64,000 bases of DNA from Sphingomonas pituitosa NBRC 102491 (GCF_001598435.1 NZ_BCYY01000002.1:471634-535633); one strand, 5' to 3'; shown: positions 35,911-45,173, counted from the first letter of the stretch. The notes: a model not told the origin generated them from the letters alone. Made by a program: numbers and translations.

Positions 35911-36170
35911 TCAGTCGCGCCCCCGTGCCAGTTGCTCGCGTAGCTCGGCATTTTCCGCTCCAACGCGGCCAGGCGGTCGTGCAGTGGTTGCGCTGCTGTC
36001 GCGATCTCGTGCGCGCTGAACCGCGGCAGGGCATGTTGCGGACAGTTCCAGTCGAAGGCGACCAGCCGCGGCCGGAAGATGCGCTCGATCGACGCGCCAT
36101 AATCGGGATCCGTCACGCGCTCGGTCGTCGCCGGATCGATGCCGGGCTCGTCCTTAGCTGGCATATTCAT
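35911..36170 (-). pseudogene. PNPOx-like flavin-binding protein, C-terminal remnant
   Basis: The frame encodes ERVTDPDYGASIERIF and VAFDWNCPQHALPRFS, characteristic of the C-terminal part of pyridoxamine-5'-phosphate-oxidase-like proteins. A coiled-coil tail follows that changes frame (RLAALER then ENAELREQLARGRD, stop at 35911). The N-terminal FMN-binding half is missing. It lies beside the lipase remnant, with no functional gene between. Confidence 0.7.
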
Positions 36171-36278
36171 CCAACGGATCGAGTGAAATTCGTCGCGGCA
36201 GACTGCCGCAACAATAAATTACAAGATGTTCCAGGCAATTGATGGACGCGCTGGGGACCTGTGGGGTAGTTCGCCGGC

Positions 36279-37259
36279 ATGCAAGCCATGACCAGCAGGC
36301 GAGGAAGGCTGGCGATCGTCTTCTGGGCGATGGCGATGGGAGGCTGTAACCGTCACCAATCGGTGTTCGCATCGTTCGGCGAGGAAGCGGCGGACATCAA
36401 TCATATCACGCTGGTCATGGTGGCGGGCGGCATACTCGTCGCCGCCGGCGTCGCCGGCTTGATGGCCTGGGCGGTGCGCGCCCGGCCGGGAGCGTTGAGC
36501 CTGCGCGGCGGCGAACGGCTGATCCTGATCGCCGGCGGGCTGATCCCGGCGCTGGTGCTGGCCGCGCTGCTCGTGTTCAGCCTGCCCTATATGCGACCAC
36601 GCGCCGTCGCCCCCGCCAATCTGCGCATCGACGTGGCCGGCGAGCAATTCTGGTGGCGGGTGGCCTATCGGCCGGCGGACGGCCCGGCGGTGGTGAGCGC
36701 GAATGAGATCCGCATCCCGGTTGGCCGCACGGTGCTGTTCCGGCTGGCGGGGGGCGACGTCGTCCACAGCTTCTGGATTCCGGGGCTGGCCGGCAAGATG
36801 GACATGATCCCCGGCCGCACCAACGAACTGCCGGTACGCGCCACCCGGGCGGGACGGTTTCGCGGACAATGCACCGAATTCTGCGGGCTGTCCCACGCGT
36901 TGATGGCGTTCGACGTGGTGGCGATGCCGGCCGAGGCGTTCGATCGCTGGCTTGTGGAGCAGCGCCGCCCGGCGGTGGCGAGCACGGCTCCCGGTGCGGC
37001 GCTGTTCCTGCAGCATGGCTGCGGCGGCTGTCACGCGATCCGCGGCACCGCGGCAGCTGGCACGATCGGGCCGGACTTCACCCATCTGGCGGCGCGCGCG
37101 ACAATCGGCGCGGGGACGCTGCCCAACACCGAAGCGGCGCGGCTGCGCTTCCTGCGCGAACCCGCCGCCGTGAAGCCGGGCGCGCGGATGCCCGCCTATC
37201 CGCAGCTGCCCGAAACCGAAGCCCGCGCGATCGCGCGCTATCTGGGAACCTTGCCATGA
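36279..37259 (+). CDS. Cytochrome c oxidase subunit II with fused cytochrome c domain
   Basis: 326 residues. The N-terminal hydrophobic run ending MAMGGC looks like a lipoprotein signal. Two transmembrane segments follow (about 45-66 and 81-103). The CuA cupredoxin has FRLAGGDVVHSFWIPGL and the full ligand loop GQCTEFCGLSHALM (Cys-x-Glu-x-Cys, His, Met). The C-terminal cytochrome c domain has CGGCH near 245 and a distal Met in GARMPAYPQLP. It accepts electrons from cytochrome c and passes them to heme a. First gene of a five-gene operon; stop and next start overlap (ATGA). The layout resembles alternative oxidases such as rhizobial CoxMNOP, not the housekeeping aa3 operon. Confidence 0.93.
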   Translation: MQAMTSRRGRLAIVFWAMAMGGCNRHQSVFASFGEEAADINHITLVMVAGGILVAAGVAGLMAWAVRARPGALSLRGGERLILIAGGLIPALVLAALLVFSLPYMRPRAVAPANLRIDVAGEQFWWRVAYRPADGPAVVSANEIRIPVGRTVLFRLAGGDVVHSFWIPGLAGKMDMIPGRTNELPVRATRAGRFRGQCTEFCGLSHALMAFDVVAMPAEAFDRWLVEQRRPAVASTAPGAALFLQHGCGGCHAIRGTAAAGTIGPDFTHLAARATIGAGTLPNTEAARLRFLREPAAVKPGARMPAYPQLPETEARAIARYLGTLP

Positions 37260-39772
37260 GCCTCCACGCGCAGGACGATCCCCAGCTGCGCCGCGCGCAG
37301 GAGGAGCGGCTGCGCGCCGTGTGGGCGCCGCCCAAGGGCTGGCTGCGCCGCTGGAGCGATAGCAACAACAACGCGGTCGGGCCCTGGTACACCAGTACCG
37401 CCTTCGTCTTCATGCTGTTCGCCGGGGTGCTCGCGCTGATCATGCGGGCCCAGCTGGCGGTGCCGGAGAACGACCTGGTCTCCGCCAATACCTTCAACCA
37501 GCTGTTCACGCTGCACGGCTCGGCGATGATGTTCCTGTTCGCGGTGCCGATGTTCGAGGCGGTCTCGATCATCCTGTTGCCCCAGCTGCTCGGCGCGCGC
37601 GACCTGCCGTTCCCCCGGCTCTCCGCCTTCGGCTATTGGAGCTTCCTGATCGGCGGGGTGTTCGTGCTCGGCTCGATCTTCTTCAACGCTGCGCCCGATG
37701 GCGGCTGGTTCATGTACCCGCCGCTCACCACCCGCACCGACCTGTCGGGGCTCGGTGCCGATATCTGGATGCTGGGCCTGTCGTTCATCGAAGTCTCGTC
37801 GGTGGCGGCGGCGGTGGAACTGATCGTCGGCGTGCTGAAATGCCGGCCGCCGGGCATGCGGCTCAACCTGATGCCGCTCTATGCCTGGTACATCCTGGTC
37901 GTGGCGGTGATGATCCTGTTCGCCTTCCCGCCGCTGATCGCGGGCGATCTGCTGTTCGAGATGGAGCGGCTGCTCGACTGGCCGTTCTTCGACGCCAGCC
38001 GGGGCGGCGACCCGCTGCTCTGGCAGCACCTGTTCTGGATCTTCGGGCATCCGGAGGTCTATGTGATCTTCCTGCCCTCGATCGCGCTGTTCGCGATGCT
38101 GATCCCCACCTTCGCCCAGCGGCATCTGCTCGGCTATCCCTATATCGTGCTGGCGGCGGTGGGCACCGCGTTCCTCAGCTTCGGGCTGTGGGTGCACCAC
38201 ATGTTCGCGACCGGGCTGCCCAAGATCAGCCTCGCCTTCTTCTCGGCGGCGAGCCAGGCGGTGGTGATCCCGACGGGCATCCAGATCTTCGCCTTCATCG
38301 CCACGCTGGCGGCGGGGCGAGTGATCTTCTCGACGCCGTTGCTCTACGCGACCGGCAGCCTCGCCATCTTCGTCATCGGCGGGCTCACCGGGGTGATGGT
38401 CGCGATCGTGCCGTTCGACTGGCAGGCGCACGATACCTATTTCGTCGTCGCGCACCTGCATTATGTGCTGATCGGCGGTACGCTGATGCCGCTGTTCGCG
38501 GGCCTCTATTACTATTGGCCTCTGGTGACGGGGAAGCAGCTGAGCGACCGGATCGGTCGCACTGCCTTCTGGATCCTGTTCGCCGGCGCCAACCTCGCCT
38601 TCTTCCCGATGCACCTGTCCGGGCTGATGGGCATGCCGCGCCGGGTGTTCACCTATCCGGCCGAACTTGGGCTGCAGGGGCTGAACATGGCGTCGACGAT
38701 CGGCGCGTTCCTGTTCGCCGGGGGCGTGCTGCTGATCGTGATCGACCTGCTCCGCTCGCCCTGGCGTCCGCTCTCGCCGCGCAATCCGTGGAACGCAGGC
38801 ACGCTCGAATGGCTGGCGACCCCCAGCGGCGAGCCATGGGGCGTGCGCTCGATCCCGCTGATCGAAAGCCGCTATCCGATCTGGGACCAGCCCGATTTCG
38901 TCCGCAAGGTCGATGAGGGCCGCTTCTTCCTGCCCGATGCCGAGGAAGGCCGGCGCGAATCGCTGATCACCTCGGTGCTCGACGCCAAGCCGGTAGCGGT
39001 GATGCGGCTGCCCACGCCGTCCTTCGTGCCGATGGCGACGGCGGCGGCGCTGGGCGGCGTGTTCATTCTCACCACCTACCACCTCTACTGGCTCGCGCTC
39101 GCTGCTGCCGTGCTGACGCTGGCGCTGGTGCTCACCTGGCTGTGGCGCACCGCCGAGATCCCGGAGAAGCCGTGCAAGCCGATCGGCCACGGCATCGATC
39201 TGCCGCTGTATGTGGCGGGGCCGCTCGCGCCCGGCTGGTGGGCGATGTTCATCACGATGATGGCCGATGCGACGGCCTTTTCGGGGCTGGTGTTCGGCTA
39301 TTACTTCTTCTGGACGGTGCATCCGAGCTTCCCGCCGCCGGGCATGACCGGGCCGGGCGTGTTCTGGCCGATGGCGGCGCTGGCGCTGATGGTGCTGGGC
39401 TGGGCCGCGACGCTCGCCGCGCGGGAAACCAACCGGCGCGGCGCGGTCATGGCAGCGCGGCTGCTGCTGGCCCTGAGCGCGCTCGCCGGGCTTGCTTCGA
39501 TCCCGGCGGGACTGGCCGGCCCCTGGCTGTCGCACCTCGATCCGACGCTCCACAGCTATCCCGCGATCGTATGGACGCTGACGGCGTGGACCGTCGCCCA
39601 TGCCGGCGTGGGCGTGATCGGGCAACTCTACGCCCTGGCCCGAAGCCTCGCCCGGCGGGCGACGCCGACCCATGACGCCGATATCCGCAACGTCACGCTC
39701 TATCAGCATTTCCTGCTGTTCACCGCGCTTGTCGCCTGGGCGACGCTGGGCCTGTTCCCGGAGGTGGCATGA
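37256..39772 (+). CDS. Cytochrome c oxidase subunit I-III fusion
   Basis: 838 residues from an ATG overlapping the previous stop. The subunit I part (about 1-560) has the low-spin heme His in FTLHGSAMMF, the CuB His with the cross-linked His-Tyr pair in GHPEVYVIFLP, the CuB pair WVHHMF, and heme a3/a His in VAHLHYVLIGG. The proton-channel Glu of GHPEVY is kept, as in A1-type oxidases. After a linker with two helices (about 585-625) the subunit III part begins (LYVAGPLAPGWWAMFITMMADATAF, then five helices). It reduces O2 to water and pumps protons. Some bacteria fuse these subunits; the fusion plus operon partners define an alternative terminal oxidase. Confidence 0.94.
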   Translation: MSLHAQDDPQLRRAQEERLRAVWAPPKGWLRRWSDSNNNAVGPWYTSTAFVFMLFAGVLALIMRAQLAVPENDLVSANTFNQLFTLHGSAMMFLFAVPMFEAVSIILLPQLLGARDLPFPRLSAFGYWSFLIGGVFVLGSIFFNAAPDGGWFMYPPLTTRTDLSGLGADIWMLGLSFIEVSSVAAAVELIVGVLKCRPPGMRLNLMPLYAWYILVVAVMILFAFPPLIAGDLLFEMERLLDWPFFDASRGGDPLLWQHLFWIFGHPEVYVIFLPSIALFAMLIPTFAQRHLLGYPYIVLAAVGTAFLSFGLWVHHMFATGLPKISLAFFSAASQAVVIPTGIQIFAFIATLAAGRVIFSTPLLYATGSLAIFVIGGLTGVMVAIVPFDWQAHDTYFVVAHLHYVLIGGTLMPLFAGLYYYWPLVTGKQLSDRIGRTAFWILFAGANLAFFPMHLSGLMGMPRRVFTYPAELGLQGLNMASTIGAFLFAGGVLLIVIDLLRSPWRPLSPRNPWNAGTLEWLATPSGEPWGVRSIPLIESRYPIWDQPDFVRKVDEGRFFLPDAEEGRRESLITSVLDAKPVAVMRLPTPSFVPMATAAALGGVFILTTYHLYWLALAAAVLTLALVLTWLWRTAEIPEKPCKPIGHGIDLPLYVAGPLAPGWWAMFITMMADATAFSGLVFGYYFFWTVHPSFPPPGMTGPGVFWPMAALALMVLGWAATLAARETNRRGAVMAARLLLALSALAGLASIPAGLAGPWLSHLDPTLHSYPAIVWTLTAWTVAHAGVGVIGQLYALARSLARRATPTHDADIRNVTLYQHFLLFTALVAWATLGLFPEVA

Positions 39773-40149
39773 TCGGGCGGCTGCACCAGCGTTTCCGCGC
39801 GCTGCGCGTCACCTTGTGGACGCTGATCGTGCCGCCGACGAGCTGGGCGGCGCATTTCCTCTTTTCCTATCTGTGGGCGGCGGTGCGCTGCGCCAAGACC
39901 GGGCGCTATGTCGACGCGCCCGCGATCTTCTGGGGCGGTACGGCGGCGGCGCTGCTGGTGATCCTCGCCTCGGGCTGGATCGCCTGGGTGCAGGCGCGCA
40001 TCCCCGGCGACCACCCGCCGCACGAATCCGGCACCGACAGCGATCGGCTGCGCTTCCTCGCCTATGCGACCCTGCTGCTTGCCGGGCTCAGCGTGATCGG
40101 CGTCGTCTTCACCGCGCTGCCGGTGCTGTTCCTGCGAGACTGCCGATGA
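39769..40149 (+). CDS. Small membrane protein of the oxidase operon
   Basis: 126 residues, overlapping genes on both sides by ATGA. Predicted transmembrane segments lie at about 13-35 (LWTLIVPPTSWAAHFLFSYLW), 50-72 (FWGGTAAALLVILASGWIAW) and 95-120 (LLLAGLSVIGVVFTALPVLFL). I recognise no named family. Its position between the oxidase core and CtaG suggests an assembly or accessory subunit (inference). Confidence 0.85.
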   Translation: MIGRLHQRFRALRVTLWTLIVPPTSWAAHFLFSYLWAAVRCAKTGRYVDAPAIFWGGTAAALLVILASGWIAWVQARIPGDHPPHESGTDSDRLRFLAYATLLLAGLSVIGVVFTALPVLFLRDCR

Positions 40150-40736
40150 GCGCCGTACCCCTCGCGCTGGGGGCCGCGCTGCTCGGACTGGGCTGGATGC
40201 TCGCCGGGCAGGGGATGACCGGGCACATGGCGGCCCACATGCTGGCGGTCGCCGTTGCGGCGCCGTGCGTTGCGCTGGGCATTGCCGGCACGCGCGTTGA
40301 TCCGGCGCGGCGCCTGCCCCGGATCATCACGCCGCTGGCGATGAGCGTCGTCGAGCTGGGCGTGGTCTGGAGCTGGCACTTGCCGGCGCTGCGTACCGCC
40401 GCGGCGCACAGTGCGCTGCTGCTCGCGCTCGAGCAGGCCAGCTTCCTCGCCGCCGGCGTGCTGCTGTGGAGCGCAGTGCTGGCACCGGGCGCGCGGGCGA
40501 TGGGGGTGGGCGCGCTGCTGCTCACCTCGATGCACATGACGCTGCTCGGCGCGCTGATCGGGCTGGCGCCGCGGCCGCTCTATCCGGCGATGGCGCATGC
40601 GGCACCCTGGGGGCTGGCGCCGCTCGCCGACCAGCAGCTTGCCGGCGTGGTGATGCTGCTCGTGGGCGGCGCGGCTTATTTCCTCGGCGGGCTGGGCCTG
40701 TTGGCCACAATGTTGCGGCAGGAGGCGCGGGCATGA
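40146..40736 (+). CDS. ctaG: Cytochrome c oxidase assembly protein, CtaG/caa3 type
   Basis: 196 residues, ATGA overlap at both ends. The upstream open extension shadows the previous gene and is rejected. A multi-pass membrane protein of about five helices with conserved His/Met residues: GMTGHMAAHMLAVAV, VVWSWHLPAL, LLLTSMHMTLLGALIGLAPRPLY. This is the caa3_CtaG family (PF09678), unrelated to the Cox11-type CtaG, and is linked to CuB delivery. Shorter than many members (about 250 residues), lacking N-terminal helices. Confidence 0.85.
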   Translation: MSAVPLALGAALLGLGWMLAGQGMTGHMAAHMLAVAVAAPCVALGIAGTRVDPARRLPRIITPLAMSVVELGVVWSWHLPALRTAAAHSALLLALEQASFLAAGVLLWSAVLAPGARAMGVGALLLTSMHMTLLGALIGLAPRPLYPAMAHAAPWGLAPLADQQLAGVVMLLVGGAAYFLGGLGLLATMLRQEARA

Positions 40737-41773
40737 CGATCCGGATCACCTGGAAACGCGTGGTGTTGGCGTTCGCCGGCATCGTGGCGCTGGCGCTGGC
40801 GGTCGGCTGGTCGGGCGCGATCAACGTCGCCGCATCCAGCGGGCATTGGCCGATCACCAACTGGTTCCTGCACTGGGTGATGCGCAACTCGGTGGGCACC
40901 CGCAGCGCGCTGGAGAGCCCCAAGGCGGCGGCCGATCCCCAGGGTCTGGTGAGCGCCGCCGGCCATTTCGCCGCGAGCTGCGCCGCCTGCCACGGCGCCC
41001 CCGGCATGCGGCCGCGCGCGGTGTTCCAGGCGGCGACGCCCCCCGCGCCGGACCTTGCCCGCACCGCGAAGGAGTGGAGCGATCGCGAGCTGTTCTGGAT
41101 CATCGCCCACGGCGTGAAGTTCAGCGGCATGCCCGCCTGGCCGGCGCGCGACCGCCCGGACGAGATCCGCCGCATGGTCGCCTTCGTCCGCCGCCTGCCG
41201 ACGATGACACCGGCCGACTATGCCCGGCTGACCGGCGGCATTGCCGGAATCGCCGGCGCGCCGCGGTTCGAGGCCTGTGCCGGCTGCCACGACGCTGATG
41301 GGCGGGGCCGCGGACAGGGCGACATTCCGGTCCTTGGCGGGCAGAACCCTGCCTATCTCGAGGCGGCGCTGCGCGCCTATCGTGACGGGCACCGATCCAG
41401 CGGCGTGATGGCCAACGCCGCCGCGCTGCTGAGCGACACCGATGCAACCGCATTGGCCGGGCGGTTCGCCAGTCTGCCGGGACTGGGGGAAGCGCCGAAG
41501 GCCCGCGACGCGGATGCCGAGCGCATCGTCGCGCGCGGCCTGCCCGATCGCCAGCTGCCTGCCTGTTCGAGCTGCCACGCACCGGGCAAGCCCTATCCCG
41601 TCCTGGCCGGGCAGAAGCCCGCCTATCTGGCTGCACGGCTTTGGCAGATGCGCGGCGACGGCACGAAGGTGGATGCCCGCCAGTCGCAGGCGACCATGCC
41701 GGTGATCGCGCGGCGCATACCGGAAGCAATGATAGATCGAGTGGCGGCGTATCTTGGAAATACTTTGGAATAG
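40733..41773 (+). CDS. Membrane-anchored triheme c-type cytochrome
   Basis: 346 residues from an ATG overlapping the CtaG stop. One N-terminal anchor helix (about 10-30, VVLAFAGIVALALAVGW), then periplasmic domains with three heme c motifs: CAACH near 84, CAGCH near 180 and CSSCH near 280. Possible Met ligands are in FSGMPAWP, SSGVMANA and ATMPVIARR. It probably shuttles electrons to the CuA/cytochrome c subunit of this oxidase. Last gene of the operon. The next 150 bases hold only scraps. Confidence 0.92.
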   Translation: MTIRITWKRVVLAFAGIVALALAVGWSGAINVAASSGHWPITNWFLHWVMRNSVGTRSALESPKAAADPQGLVSAAGHFAASCAACHGAPGMRPRAVFQAATPPAPDLARTAKEWSDRELFWIIAHGVKFSGMPAWPARDRPDEIRRMVAFVRRLPTMTPADYARLTGGIAGIAGAPRFEACAGCHDADGRGRGQGDIPVLGGQNPAYLEAALRAYRDGHRSSGVMANAAALLSDTDATALAGRFASLPGLGEAPKARDADAERIVARGLPDRQLPACSSCHAPGKPYPVLAGQKPAYLAARLWQMRGDGTKVDARQSQATMPVIARRIPEAMIDRVAAYLGNTLE

Positions 41774-41928
41774 CGTGACCAGTCTATAGGTGCCGCGGTC
41801 GTGCAGCTGCTCAAGCCATCGCTCCGCCAAAGCCGAGGTCACGTAGTTAAAAGCCAGAGCGGGTTCACGCTTGGCGGAAATCGCGAGGAATTCCTTTTTT
41901 CTGATCGTGTGCTTCATAGGCGGCCGTC

Positions 41929-42015
41929 ATGACGGAGGCGGCGTCGGGTTGGCGATATGGGCAGAGTTACTCGCGGGAATTGCGCGATCGGGTGCTGGGG
42001 GCGGTGGACCGCGGG
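41929..42015 (+). pseudogene. IS630-family transposase N-terminal scrap
   Basis: The 29-residue segment ending QSYSRELRDRVLGAVDRG matches the start of IS630-type transposases (helix-turn-helix entry) and then loses homology. The preceding bases (41774-41917, minus strand) encode MKHTIRKKEFLAISAKREP in a frame I do not recognise. The element scars the junction between the oxidase operon and the GH2 gene. Confidence 0.55.
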
Positions 42016-42072
42016 CGACATCAAAGGCGCAACAAAATCCATTATGTGGTACAGGCAAACATAAAATGAGAA

Positions 42073-42085
42073 TTGGCTTGACCAT
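42073..42085 (+). promoter_or_regulatory. Possible FadR-type half-palindrome upstream of GH2
   Basis: TTGGCTTGACCAT keeps the TTGG-N4-ACCA spacing of the site at 56271-56285 but has an imperfect left arm. It lies 50 bases before the GH2 start. No convincing -10/-35 pair was found. Confidence 0.25.
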
Positions 42086-42134
42086 ATTCTGAAGTTGTCG
42101 GACCGTGGCGGAACAAGCCGCCTAGGGAGAGTTT

Positions 42135-45100
42135 ATGAGGTACACCCCTGTCCTCATCACAGCTGCAGCGCTGGCGGGCGGCTACACGCCGGCTTTCGCT
42201 CAGCGCGCATCCACGCACGTCGCTTCTCCGCGCCAAAGCTACGAGTTCAGTCGGAACTGGAAGATGCACGTGGGGGATGATCCCGGCTTCTCAGCCCCTG
42301 CGCTAGAGGATCGCGCTTGGCAGCCGATCACCTTGCCGCGTGCCTTCAACGAAGACCAGGCATTCGCCGTTGACGGACACGACCATGCCGAAGGGATCGT
42401 TTGGTATCGCAAGCACTTCCGTTTGCCCGCGCGGGTACCGGGCGGGCGTGTGCTGCTGGAGTTCGAAGGCGTCCGCCAGGCTGCCGACATCTGGGTTAAC
42501 GGCACCAGAGTGGGATTTAGCGAGAATGGCGTGATGGCTTTCGGGGTCGACATCACCGACGCGCTGCGGCCCGGGGACAATGTCATGGCGGTCCGTGTCG
42601 ACAATCACTGGGACTATCGCGAACGGGCGACCGCCACGAAGTTTCAGTGGCAGGACAAGAACTTCTTCGCGAACTTTGGCGGCATCAACAAGCCTGTGAA
42701 GCTGCACCTGACCGGCCCGGTCTACCAGACGCTGCCGCTGTACAGTTCGCTCGGTACCAGCGGCACCTATGTTTGGGCCGACGATTTCGATGTGCCCGGC
42801 GCCGCCGCTACGGTGCATGCCGACAGCGAAGTGCGCAACGACGGGGCCACGCCGCTCCAGGTTCGATATGCGGTCGCGGTGCGCGATCTCAACGGCAGGG
42901 TCGTCGCCAGCTTCGAAGGCGATCAGCAGACGATTGCCCCCGGCACGGCAGCGTCGGTCCGGGCCAGCAAGCGCCTTACCGGCCTGCACTTCTGGAGCTG
43001 GGGCTATGGCTATCTCTATACCGTCACCGGCGCGCTGAAGGACGCTCGCGGCCGTATCATCGACGCGGTGGACATACGGACCGGCTTCAGGTCCACGCGC
43101 TTCGATCACGGGGTCGTAACGCTCAACGGCCAGGTGCTGCACCTCAAGGGCTACGCGCAGCGCTCGACCAACGAATGGCCCGCAGTCGGTCCTGACGTCC
43201 CGCCCTGGATCAGCGATCTCTCCAACGGGCTGATCACCGGCAGCAACGGCAATCTGGTGCGGTGGATGCATGTCACCCCCGCCAAGCAGGACATTCTTTC
43301 CGCCGATCGGCTGGGACTGCTCCAGGCGATGCCCGCTGGCGACAGCGAGGGCGATCCCAAGGACGAAGCGCGCTGGAAGCAGCGCGTTGCGCTCATGCAA
43401 GATGCGATCATCTACAATCGGAACAACCCGTCGATCCTGTTCTACGAGGGCGGGAACAAGGGCATCACCGAAAGCCACATGGCGGACCTGCTGGCGCTTA
43501 AGCAGCGCTGGGACCCGCATGGTAGCCGCGCGATGGGCGCCCGCGAGATGCTAGGCAGCGATAGCGCGGACTATGGCGGGGAGATGCTGTACATCAACAA
43601 GAGCGGCGGCAAGCCCTTGTGGCAGATGGAGTATTCTCGCGACGAGGCAGCCCGCGCCTATCAGGACGACTGGACGCCCCCTTTCCACAAGGATGCCCCA
43701 GACTATAACCGCAATGTCGAGAGCATGGCGGTGGAAGATGCTCGCCGCTGGTTCGATTATTACGTGCAGCGGCCCGGCGGCGGTGATCGCAGCAACGCGG
43801 GTGGCGTGAAGATCGGCTTCACGGATTCTAACTCGCACTTCCGCGGCGACAATAATTATCGTCGCTCCGGCGTGGTCGACGGGCTGCGCCTGCCCAAGGA
43901 TCCCTGGTATGTCCATCGCAGCATTTGGGACGGCTGGGTGGAGAGCGGCGGACGGCACGTACACCTGGTTGGGCACTGGACCTACGCGCCGGGTACGGTG
44001 AAGTCGGTCTATGCCACCTCCAATGCGGACAGCGTCGAGCTGTTTCTCAACGGCCGCTCACTGGGCAAGGGCGAGAAGGACGGCTTCCTCTTCACCTTCA
44101 AGGACCTGGCCTATGCGCCTGGGACGCTTCGGGCGGTGGCGACCTACGCTGACGGAAAGACAGCGGAACATGTACTGACAACCGCCGGGCCGCCGGCGGC
44201 GCTGCGCCTGACGCCGCATACCGGCCCGCGCGGCTTCGTCGCGGACGGAGCCGACCTGATGCTCGTCGACGTCGAGGTGGTGGATGCCCGCGGGCAACGG
44301 GTGCCGACGGCATTCAATCCCGTTGACTTCCGCCTGGAGGGGCCTGCCGAATGGCGCGGCGGCATGGCGCAGGGGGATTCACGCGGCAGGCAGCGGGCCG
44401 CGGTCGCGACCATGGGCAAGACCGAGCCGGGCGTGACGGCCACCACCGGCACGGCCCGCGAGCAGGACAATTACATCCTCTCCCGACAGCTGCCGGTGGA
44501 ACTCGGCATCAATCGCGTCCTGATCCGCTCGGCGACCAGCGCCGGCAAGATCCGGTTGACCGCAACCGCTGCGGGCCTCCCGCCAGCGTCACTTTCCGTC
44601 ACCAGCGTCGCCGCGCCGGTGCGCGACGGGCTCTCGACAAGCTTCCCAGAAGATGCCCAGCCCTCCGAACTGTGGCGGGGGCCAACGCCCGCTACCTCCA
44701 CAGTGGTACCGCGCGCCCGCACGGTGCGGGTGCAGGCGATCACCGCCGGATCGAACGCCGACAGCGCCGGCGCGTCGCACGACGACAATGAGGCGACGAC
44801 CTGGAGCAGCGATGGCCGGCCCGAGACGGCATGGATCGAGTATAGGTTCGCCCGGCCCGAGCGCGTGTCGCAGGTATCGTTGCGGCTGACCGGGTGGCGC
44901 ATCCGCGCCTATCCGATACGCATCACGCTGGACGGAAATACGATCTTCGAGGGCACCACCAGCAAGTCTCTGGGCTATGTCAACATCCCCATAACGCCCA
45001 CCACTGGAAGCCGATTGCGGATTGCACTCGATGGTCCGACCGCGGACCGGGATGCCTTCGGGAATATCGTCGAGGTGAAGAACGATAAGGTCGCAGCAAG

Positions 45101-45173
45101 CGTGGGCGCCGACGTCGTTCCCGCCGGTTGGCGGCTCAGCATCGTTGAGGCGGATATTCTGGCGCCCGACTGA
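42135..45173 (+). CDS. GH2 family glycosidase with DUF4982 and discoidin-like domains, secreted
   Basis: 1012 residues. Signal peptide about 1-23 (LITAAALAGGYTPAFAQR). GH2 sugar-binding domain about 30-200 (VWYRKHFRLPARVPGG), Ig-like domain about 210-310, TIM barrel about 315-620, then DUF4982-like (SVYATSNADSVELFLNGRSLGKG) and a further beta domain. A C-terminal F5/8 type C domain (ATTWSSDGRPETAWIEYRF) follows near 880. The nucleophile candidate is Glu499 in WQMEYSRDE. The usual clan GH-A acid/base pair Asn-Glu reads Asn441-Lys442 in LFYEGGNKG, with a Glu three residues before the Asn (Glu438). Family membership is clear but the catalytic acid is uncertain. It starts after IS630 debris. Probable substrates are beta-galactosides of pectin side chains. 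Confidence 0.88.
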   Translation: MRYTPVLITAAALAGGYTPAFAQRASTHVASPRQSYEFSRNWKMHVGDDPGFSAPALEDRAWQPITLPRAFNEDQAFAVDGHDHAEGIVWYRKHFRLPARVPGGRVLLEFEGVRQAADIWVNGTRVGFSENGVMAFGVDITDALRPGDNVMAVRVDNHWDYRERATATKFQWQDKNFFANFGGINKPVKLHLTGPVYQTLPLYSSLGTSGTYVWADDFDVPGAAATVHADSEVRNDGATPLQVRYAVAVRDLNGRVVASFEGDQQTIAPGTAASVRASKRLTGLHFWSWGYGYLYTVTGALKDARGRIIDAVDIRTGFRSTRFDHGVVTLNGQVLHLKGYAQRSTNEWPAVGPDVPPWISDLSNGLITGSNGNLVRWMHVTPAKQDILSADRLGLLQAMPAGDSEGDPKDEARWKQRVALMQDAIIYNRNNPSILFYEGGNKGITESHMADLLALKQRWDPHGSRAMGAREMLGSDSADYGGEMLYINKSGGKPLWQMEYSRDEAARAYQDDWTPPFHKDAPDYNRNVESMAVEDARRWFDYYVQRPGGGDRSNAGGVKIGFTDSNSHFRGDNNYRRSGVVDGLRLPKDPWYVHRSIWDGWVESGGRHVHLVGHWTYAPGTVKSVYATSNADSVELFLNGRSLGKGEKDGFLFTFKDLAYAPGTLRAVATYADGKTAEHVLTTAGPPAALRLTPHTGPRGFVADGADLMLVDVEVVDARGQRVPTAFNPVDFRLEGPAEWRGGMAQGDSRGRQRAAVATMGKTEPGVTATTGTAREQDNYILSRQLPVELGINRVLIRSATSAGKIRLTATAAGLPPASLSVTSVAAPVRDGLSTSFPEDAQPSELWRGPTPATSTVVPRARTVRVQAITAGSNADSAGASHDDNEATTWSSDGRPETAWIEYRFARPERVSQVSLRLTGWRIRAYPIRITLDGNTIFEGTTSKSLGYVNIPITPTTGSRLRIALDGPTADRDAFGNIVEVKNDKVAASVGADVVPAGWRLSIVEADILAPD

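Noticed and set aside
36190..36220. GCGGCA-GAC-TGCCGC hairpin before the oxidase operon
   Set aside because: Short stem with three-base loop and no regulatory context.
37238..39709. 823-codon antisense frame across the oxidase I-III fusion
   Set aside because: Composition is His/Arg/Glu-rich shadow of transmembrane-coding DNA.
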